Positions 5,277-5,284 of a stretch of DNA of 5,284 nt are shown piece after piece. The notes beneath the pieces are model-generated. The model had not been told where the DNA came from, did no database searches, and saw nothing but the letters and a program-made list of their open reading frames with translations. The stretch is from Chloroflexota bacterium (GTDB taxonomy: Bacteria; Chloroflexota; Anaerolineae; Anaerolineales; UBA4823), in contig JAEWYL010000066.1 of assembly GCA_023395675.1 (NCBI GenBank), positions 1 to 5,284 on the forward strand, in the 5' to 3' direction. Each line of letters starts with the position of its first letter. Positions within the stretch are counted from its first letter, which is position 1. A program made the position numbers and the translations under genes.

Positions 5277-5284
5277 TTCAAGCG

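Overview
This window is a GC-rich bacterial segment. It holds two genes in one leftward (minus-strand) unit, with non-coding, repeat-filled DNA on both sides. Reading in the direction of transcription, the first gene encodes a serine peptidase of the S9 prolyl-oligopeptidase/acylaminoacyl-peptidase type (4525 to 2516). After a 35-nt gap comes a gene for a tungsten- or molybdenum-pterin enzyme of the aldehyde:ferredoxin oxidoreductase (AOR) family (2480 to 315). A strong intrinsic terminator follows 17 nt beyond the AOR stop codon. Both genes have near-consensus Shine-Dalgarno sites (AAAGGAG).

The AOR gene points to an anaerobic or facultatively anaerobic bacterium. The GC-rich composition, the subfamily of AOR with an N-terminal extension, and the style of intergenic palindromes are reminiscent of Chloroflexota such as Anaerolineae. 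That assignment is an impression, not a proof. A plausible joint role is use of peptides or amino acids: the peptidase releases amino acids, and the AOR oxidises aldehydes derived from them (or reduces acids) with ferredoxin. The sequence itself only shows co-orientation and close spacing.

Region by region: 1-72 is an extremely GC-rich stretch without a gene. Positions 73-224 hold two copies of a 53-bp palindromic element bounded by GGGCACGGC and GCCGTGCCC. Positions 260-297 form the terminator. Positions 315-4525 are the two genes. Positions 4526-4716 are the leader and promoter region of the unit. Positions 4717-4764 form a 48-nt nearly perfect hairpin. Positions 4781-5170 are a mosaic tandem array of the same palindromic family, with a period of about 89 bp, two alternating core types and a conserved linker that can form its own hairpin. 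Positions 5213-5276 are a further, divergent member. No coding sequence is supported in 4526-5284.

The most unusual content is this repeat family. It has fixed outer arms, two interchangeable cores, an ordered linker with an AT-rich variable loop, and copies on both sides of the two-gene unit.
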